From Semisulcospira habei (taxonomy: Eukaryota; Mollusca; Gastropoda; Semisulcospiridae), in contig BTPG01000008.1 of NCBI GenBank assembly GCA_036245525.1, positions 29,116,702 through 29,180,701 on the forward strand: DNA of 64,000 nt, read 5' to 3'. Of the stretch, positions 59,032 through 64,000 are shown piece after piece. Below the pieces are notes generated by a model that was not told the origin of the DNA, did no database searches, and saw only the letters and a program-made list of their open reading frames with translations. Each line of letters begins with the position of its first letter. The stretch's first letter is position 1. The translations under genes were made by a program, and so were the position numbers.

Positions 59032-59265
59032 GTAAGACACTCTTTGCGTTGTTCCCAACGTCTGTCTTTGACACTTTTTTGTTTTATTCGTAACTTTCAT
59101 TCCTGTATATACTCCAAGGAATAGCTAATTCTTCTGGAGTAACAAGTTCTTGGTTTGTTCAGCTTGGCTTGCTAATTCAGCAATAATGACTTAGTTTGGT
59201 TCATACTATTCAGTAAGGATCTGTCTACTCACAAACCAGATAGGTGAGGCTAGCGCTTGCAGAAT

Positions 59266-59497
59266 TGTACAACAAACCAAGGGGAATTACTCAGCGCTGG
59301 ACAACAGTTAGATCCCCTGCCCCCGCCTATCAGGCACCCAATCGCCAGCCCACAGAGAAATACGCAGGTATAGAATAAGACGTCTTATTCTATACCTGCG
59401 TATTTCTCTGTGGGCTGGCGATTGGGTGCCTGATAGGCGGGGGCAGGGGATCTAACTGTTGTCCAGCGCTGAGTAATTCCCCTTGGTTTGTTGTACA
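59266..59497. repeat. 232-bp spacerless palindrome
   Basis: Each 116-bp arm is the exact inverse complement of the other as far as I can check by eye. The centre is AATAAGACGTCTTATT (between 59381 and 59382) and there is no spacer. The outer ends are TGTACAACAAACC / GGTTTGTTGTACA. CAGTAAGGAT occurs directly at 59210-59219 and 59496-59505. The interior is unrelated to the MITE families and there is no ORF. Confidence 0.88.
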
Positions 59498-60042
59498 GTA
59501 AGGATTTGTACTTGTGTATTTTTCTTTAAGGTGAATGTGTGCGCACATTCATCATCAAACGTCGAGACATTTAAGTTTTTCCTCAAAATAGATATTTTGT
59601 TAGCAATAAGCATTTAACCCTTATCATTTGAACTAAAGCCATTGGTCTATATCCCAATCTGTAAGTACTATAATGTAGCTTGCATATGGCAGTGTGCAAA
59701 TTTGAAGCTTTTAGCCTCAGTATGATATGGGTTAATGTGGAGGCAGAGGCCCTTTGAAAAGCAGTCCTTTTCGTTTGAATGTGTTAGCTGTACTGTTGTG
59801 TTAGCAGTTCAGTTCAAGAGCTTTAATTGTCTCGATGCTTAGATAAGAAAAATGAGTCTAGTATTTCTGTTCATGCCAGCTTTTACAGCCAGAATTTGAT
59901 GTGATCATCTTTCTCCAGTAAAAGGAGCAGGTTGTGGTTCCCCTCACTGCCACAATAAGATATTGCACACCATTTTATGTTGATGTCGGTTATGTAAGCA
60001 GAGCTGTGACTTTGTCACCCCTTCACTACCATGTCCATTAAT

Positions 60043-60132
60043 TAACCCATTGGCTGTCGGTAGCACTCTTTGTTGCGATGATTCCTGCAGGACTCATCGC
60101 TACATAAACCTCTACCAACAGCCAAGGGTTAA
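60043..60132. repeat. Family-4 hairpin
   Basis: TTAACCCATTGGCTGTCGG pairs with CCAACAGCCAAGGGTTAA around GCGATGATTCCTGCAGGACTC. Confidence 0.8.
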
Positions 60133-60207
60133 TTGTGTTCATCACAGATTTACTGCCCATTCAAACTCTCTAGCTGGTGTAAGACTGATGTAAATACGCT
60201 AGGGTGG

Positions 60208-60275
60208 GTAAGAGGCACAGATTCTCATGAGCCCCCACTGACGTGGGGGATCATGAGAAGCTGTGCATCTTGCTG
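60208..60275. repeat. Family-3 hairpin
   Basis: AAGAGGCACAGATTCTCATG pairs with CATGAGAAGCTGTGCATCTT. Centre CCCCCACTGACGTGGGGG. Confidence 0.8.
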
Positions 60276-60630
60276 TTGGTTTATTTTTTTTTTATTGTCA
60301 TGTCCCGGCAGTGAAGGGGTTAATGCCAGCTTTCCGTTTCAATCTCATGTTTTTTTTCACGGTTTCAGTTCAGTGTGTCAAGCATAGACTAGGTATCTCT
60401 TTCTTTGTTTCCTCTTCTTTCCAAACTTGGAGATCACTCGCTCGCTCGCGCCTGTGTAGCTCACCTCATACCAACCCCCCTGCTTGTACTTAGCCAGCTT
60501 TATACAAAGCATGCATTATGTACGGAGACCAACCAGTAGTTCAGGAATTATTAGCCGACTTTATTCAAAGCATTCATCACTTTCAGGAACCAACCAGCAG
60601 ATCGTCAGTTACTTATTTCATTTATTTTTT

Positions 60631-62207
60631 GGCTCACGTGCGAAGCAAATGTGAGTCTATGTTCTGGGCCTGTGGTCGTCAATCCATCGTCCATGGTAAA
60701 CTTAACGTTGGCATTTTCTCGGAGACTATTCAAGCCACACTCTTCAATCTTGGCTCAAGGACACTTTGTGCCAAGACCTTTCTAAACATACCAATTTGAG
60801 TGACCTCCCTTAAAGGTCAAGGTCACAGGGGATCAGGAAATAGGTAAAAAATTGCCATATTTTGACAAAATTAATACTAATTAATACTAATCACAACTTC
60901 AAGCCCAAACTTGGCACAAAGATACCTGATGGTAAGGCCTTTCTATGCATACTAATTTGGTTGACCCGTGGGAAAGGTCAAGGGTCACAAGAGCACGGGA
61001 AATAGGTTAAAAAAAAAAAAAGAAATACTTTGACAGAAGATGTTTTTTTCTCAAATACTATTCACAACTTCAAACCCAAACTTGGTCCAGAGATACCTGA
61101 TAGTAAGACCTTCCGATGCATACTAATTTGATGATCCCTCAGAAAGGTCAGTGGTCACTAGAGATCACGAAACAGGTCACAAATAGTCATTTTTTGACAA
61201 AAAAATGTTTTTTTCTCAAACACGCAGATACCTGATGGTAAGATCTTCCTATGCATGCTAACTTGGATGACCTCTTGGAAAGGTCACAGGTCACAAGGGA
61301 TCAGCAAATGATGTGTAAAATGTCTAATTTTTGTCAGCCAAATTTGGCAGAAAGGTAGCTGATGATAAGACCTTCCTATGCATACAAATTTTGTTCACTA
61401 CCTATACTCAAAAAGGTCAAGGGTAATGGGTGGTTGATAAAAAGTGAAAAATGCGTAAATTTGGAGAAAACATAGATTTTGCAGGTATCAGGCATGGGAA
61501 TTGTCCGCCTAAAGGCAAATTTCCGCCGAAATGATTTGCTCAGCCGCCAAAAAAAAAATGTTGTCCGCCGAAAAAAAAAATTGGGGTGCAAAAAGTAACT
61601 GAGCACCGGTCATTATACACTGCGAGGCCGCATTGGTTCAAGTGATATGCCGCCCGCTAGAGTTACGCGTCACCTATTGTGGCTTCAACGCAGTCGTTAC
61701 TTTACCGTGCAAGCGGGCAATACAACACTGAACGCACCGTTTTCATGCTTGGCTTACCGTCTCGCGCACTGTACGTGTGGGGAAAATGGCGGCATCACGA
61801 GTTGTTGAAAATTGAAAATGGCGGTGAGAAAGGATATCGTTCAAGACAGAGTGCTGTTTAGTGTGCACCTGATCATGATCCGGTAAGCACACCCCCCCCC
61901 CCCCCCCCCCCCCCCCCCGCCCCCGGTCGTTTAATTTTTTGGCCGCTGAAATGAAGGACCACGGTACTCCCCTCCCCCCCCCCCCCCCCCCCCCCCCGTC
62001 GTTTGATTTTTTGGTCGCTGGAATGAAGGACCACGCTGGAAATTTCAGACTTTTTTCACTTTTCTAATTCCCATGCCTGAGGTATAAATGCTGGCCCTTT
62101 CCTTATGTTATGTTAGAACAATTGAACACTTGCTTATTTCAGTGACCTGCTGGAAGGTCAAGATCACAAAGGTAATTAATTATATGGATCAGTCATGCAC
62201 GTGAGCC
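60631..62207. mobile_element. Non-autonomous element with GGCTCACGTG ends and AGGTCA repeats
   Basis: Perfect 10-bp terminal inverted repeats GGCTCACGTG (60631-60640) and CACGTGAGCC (62198-62207). Inside are about five units related to the 55978-56971 array, including DR1-type AGGTCAAGGGTCA at 60975-60987, and a nested smaller element at 61489-62079. No transposase. Confidence 0.7.
61489..62079. mobile_element. Nested MITE with CAGGCATGGGAATT ends
   Basis: Terminal inverted repeats CAGGCATGGGAATT and AATTCCCATGCCTG, flanked by AGGTAT on both sides (61483-61488 and 62080-62085). The interior holds a tandem duplication: two C runs (61889-61918 and 61974-61997), each followed by GTCGTTT.ATTTTTTGG and GAATGAAGGACCACG-like sequence. 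The ends resemble hAT-type nonautonomous elements. Confidence 0.8.
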
Positions 62208-62687
62208 TTGAGGACTTTGCAATTCTTGTTATGCTTGGGGAATATACATAGTCTGGGAAACTTTTTTCTTTCTTCTTCTCAAGTGAATGTGTTTACACTT
62301 TCTTCACCAGAGAGCACTCATCAACCATTCATCTAAAATAAAATATAAAAAATGAATTTAAAAAAGACAAGATCAAAAACAGTGTCAGAATGGAAACTAC
62401 TCTTCCAAACAAATCAGATGTTTATAATTTAATTTGCATACATTTTATTTTCATGCTGGTGTTTTGTCATGAGAAAGTTGTGTTTTAATGTGCTTAGACT
62501 TCCCTCTTTTTTTATTGGGTGGGTATAAGTTTTATGGAAATGGCCATTTTATTCTGTAGTGCATTGATGTACAATATTCTGTCATCTGTAATTTTGGACC
62601 TTATTGCCTTTAGCCATAATCTTCAAACAGCACAAATATATACTGATAAGCAAAGGAAATGCAACATCATTTGATTCATCGAAAACA

Positions 62688-62904
62688 TTAACCCATTCAA
62701 CCCCAAGGCTGCATTTTCCAAATTTTGGAGGTGTCACCTGATGGCTGTGTAGTGGTTGCAGGAGATGGCACAACTTTGATAATTCAAAGGTAGTGCCAGA
62801 TTAGCTTGGCACTGTCAGGCGCCAAGCTAATCTGGCACTACCCTTGAATTTTACCTTTGGTCACGCCATCATCTGCCGTAGGGTGTCGGGGCTAAATGGG
62901 ATAA
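62688..62904. repeat. Family-1 hairpin MITE inserted in a family-5 repeat
   Basis: TTAACCCATTCAACCCC and AAATGGGATAA ends. It lies between GATAAGCAAAGGAAATGC (62645) and GCATTTCTTTTGCTCATTAG (62932), the two ends of a family-5 repeat, so it inserted there. Confidence 0.82.
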
Positions 62905-63000
62905 GTAATTCAGAAGATTATGATGATGATGCATTTCTTTTGCTCATTAGTATATCTTCACAGTTACAAGTATTTAGTTCCAGAGTGCCAAGACTGACTT

Positions 63001-63178
63001 TTAACCCCTTTGCTTATTGTCCTTCGAAGACTACATCACTGATTAGGAGATTGATCAGCCATTTCAGTTCAAGGGTGGTGCCAGAATAGCTTGGCGCCCA
63101 AGGCGCCAAGCTATTCTGGCACCACCCTTGAACTATCGTAGTAAAACTTATTTCAAGTAATAGTGTATCAAAATTAAA
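63001..63178. repeat. Family-2 hairpin MITE
   Basis: TTAACCCCTTTGC start. Stem GTTCAAGGGTGGTGCCAG / CTGGCACCACCCTTGAAC with centre GGCGCCCAAGGCGCC. Confidence 0.85.
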
Positions 63179-63717
63179 ATTGTTCAGTGCACTGTGTAAT
63201 CTTGCCAGTTAACCTGAGAATCCAGTACTCGTAGTTTTGCACGATTTGTCAGTCAATTTGAAATCATAGGTTTTACTTTCATCTGTATATGCTTTTTTCT
63301 CTTTGTCTGAACTGTCCTTTTCTAGTCATGAGAAAATACTTTGAGAACTCATTTTCTTTTGTACAAAGAGATTGAATTGCATGCAAATTTCCGATAGTTT
63401 GCAGTTGATATAACGGTTATCTATGAAACAGAAAAGGAAGACATTTTAAACATTATTTTGGTCCATTGTTTCAAATATTTTGGTCTGTTTTGTTTGTTAA
63501 TCAGTTCATACTGATACTAATAGCATGCGCTTTTAAGTAAGTAAAAATGCATTGACTTATTACAATTTGATGACTCACTGTTTAACATTGATCACTGTGG
63601 CTGACATCCACCAGTCACAGCCTGTTCTGTCAAGATATATACATATTGAAACAAAATAATGATACAAGGACGGTTTTAGTTCTTGGTGGAAATGAATGTT
63701 TTTCAACACATTCTTTG
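63179..63717. other. AT-rich intron, nothing recognised
   Basis: No ORF, repeat family or splice-bounded exon candidate was recognised. Confidence 0.5.
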
Positions 63718-63795
63718 TTTAACTCATTTGTGGCCAGCAGCATCCGGATGCGCGGCTTACGCCGCACATCCGGATGCGGCTGGCTGTGAATGTAT
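63718..63795. repeat. Family-7 hairpin
   Basis: TTTAACTCATTTGTGGCCAGC pairs imperfectly with GCGGCTGGCTGTGAATG. Inner GCATCCGGATGCGCGG / CCGCACATCCGGATGC. Confidence 0.75.
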
Positions 63796-63854
63796 GGGAT
63801 CTTTGGATCTAAAGCTAGTCAGAATTGAAAATTTGATATCTGAATGAATTTTCT

Positions 63855-63901
63855 GTGTGTGTGCGTGTGTGTGTGCGTATGTGTGTGTGTGCGTGTGTGT
63901 G

Positions 63902-63957
<56 letters not shown>
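63855..63957. repeat. (GT)n microsatellite
   Basis: About 50 GT units with occasional C or A interruptions. Confidence 0.92.
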
Positions 63958-63959
<2 letters not shown>

Positions 63960-64000
63960 CTTACACATCATTGCTGTGTTTGCATTCAGACATTAACTCA

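Larger units (their letters stand above)
59498..60630. other. Intron downstream of exon 22: MITEs, no exon seen
   Basis: Contains a stem-deleted family-2 MITE (59614-59735), a family-4 hairpin (60043-60132) and a family-3 hairpin (60208-60275). I found no splice-bounded reading frame resembling an ADAM17 cytoplasmic tail. Confidence 0.55.

Noticed and set aside
63950..64000. Possible tail exon starting after TTTGCATTCAG at the window end
   Set aside because: Only about 11 bases follow, and ATTAACTCA matches the start of the family-7 hairpin (TTTAACTCATT), so a repeat is the simpler reading.

Overview
The window is animal nuclear DNA. It has long introns, spliceosomal splice sites, AT-rich intron sequence, many short hairpin repeats, and retrotransposons of the DIRS, RTE-like and CR1-like types. 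The mix of ADAM17, DIRS elements, a RAG1-N-terminus-like zinc-finger element, a tRNA-derived SINE with a CR1-like tail and AGGTCA-rich repeats suggests a mollusc, probably a gastropod. That placement is inference, because no species-diagnostic gene is visible.

One host gene fills almost the whole window on the + strand: an ADAM17/TACE-like membrane metalloprotease. I could follow 22 coding exons from the signal-peptide exon (1279-1348) to the first cytoplasmic exon (58978-59031). All phases are compatible and together give 694 codons. In order the protein has a signal peptide, a prodomain with a cysteine switch, an RRVKR furin site, a zinc protease domain, disintegrin and membrane-proximal Cys-rich domains, a juxtamembrane amphipathic helix, a transmembrane segment and a basic stop-transfer. 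The rest of the tail lies beyond the window or was not found.

Two splicing features stand out. (1) The catalytic motif [12 protein letters not shown] is split over three exons. The middle one is a 6-nt microexon (AATTGG, 28363-28368) that supplies the second and third bases of the catalytic Glu codon, the Leu codon and the first base of the Gly codon. Skipping it stays in frame and removes the catalytic Glu. (2) The intron at 42389-45919 is a U12-type AT-AC intron, with donor ATATCCTTT, branch site CCTTAAC and acceptor AC. It joins exons that encode the conserved CTG..-ECP region.

The introns are packed with mobile DNA. 1-340: CR1-like LINE fragment. 4046-8103: ~175-bp tandem repeat that carries copies of the exon 2 donor and is interrupted twice at the same point by two different LINEs. 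14752-22197: possible hAT-like shell holding DIRS copy A. 24590-27570: TTAA hairpin MITE holding an RTE-like LINE, which holds a CR1 3' end. 28551-30347: element with 10-bp terminal inverted repeats and a RAG1-N-terminal-like zinc-finger ORF. 30400-36971, 42459-45708 and 48161-54080: DIRS copies B, B2 (internally deleted) and C (best preserved, with inverted termini and an internal complementary region). 54600-55016: SINE. 55978-56971 and 60631-62207: repeat family carrying DR1-type AGGTCA repeats. 59266-59497: 232-bp palindrome. About 40 hairpin MITEs of several sequence families are scattered through the introns, and most share TTAACCC/GGGTTAA ends.
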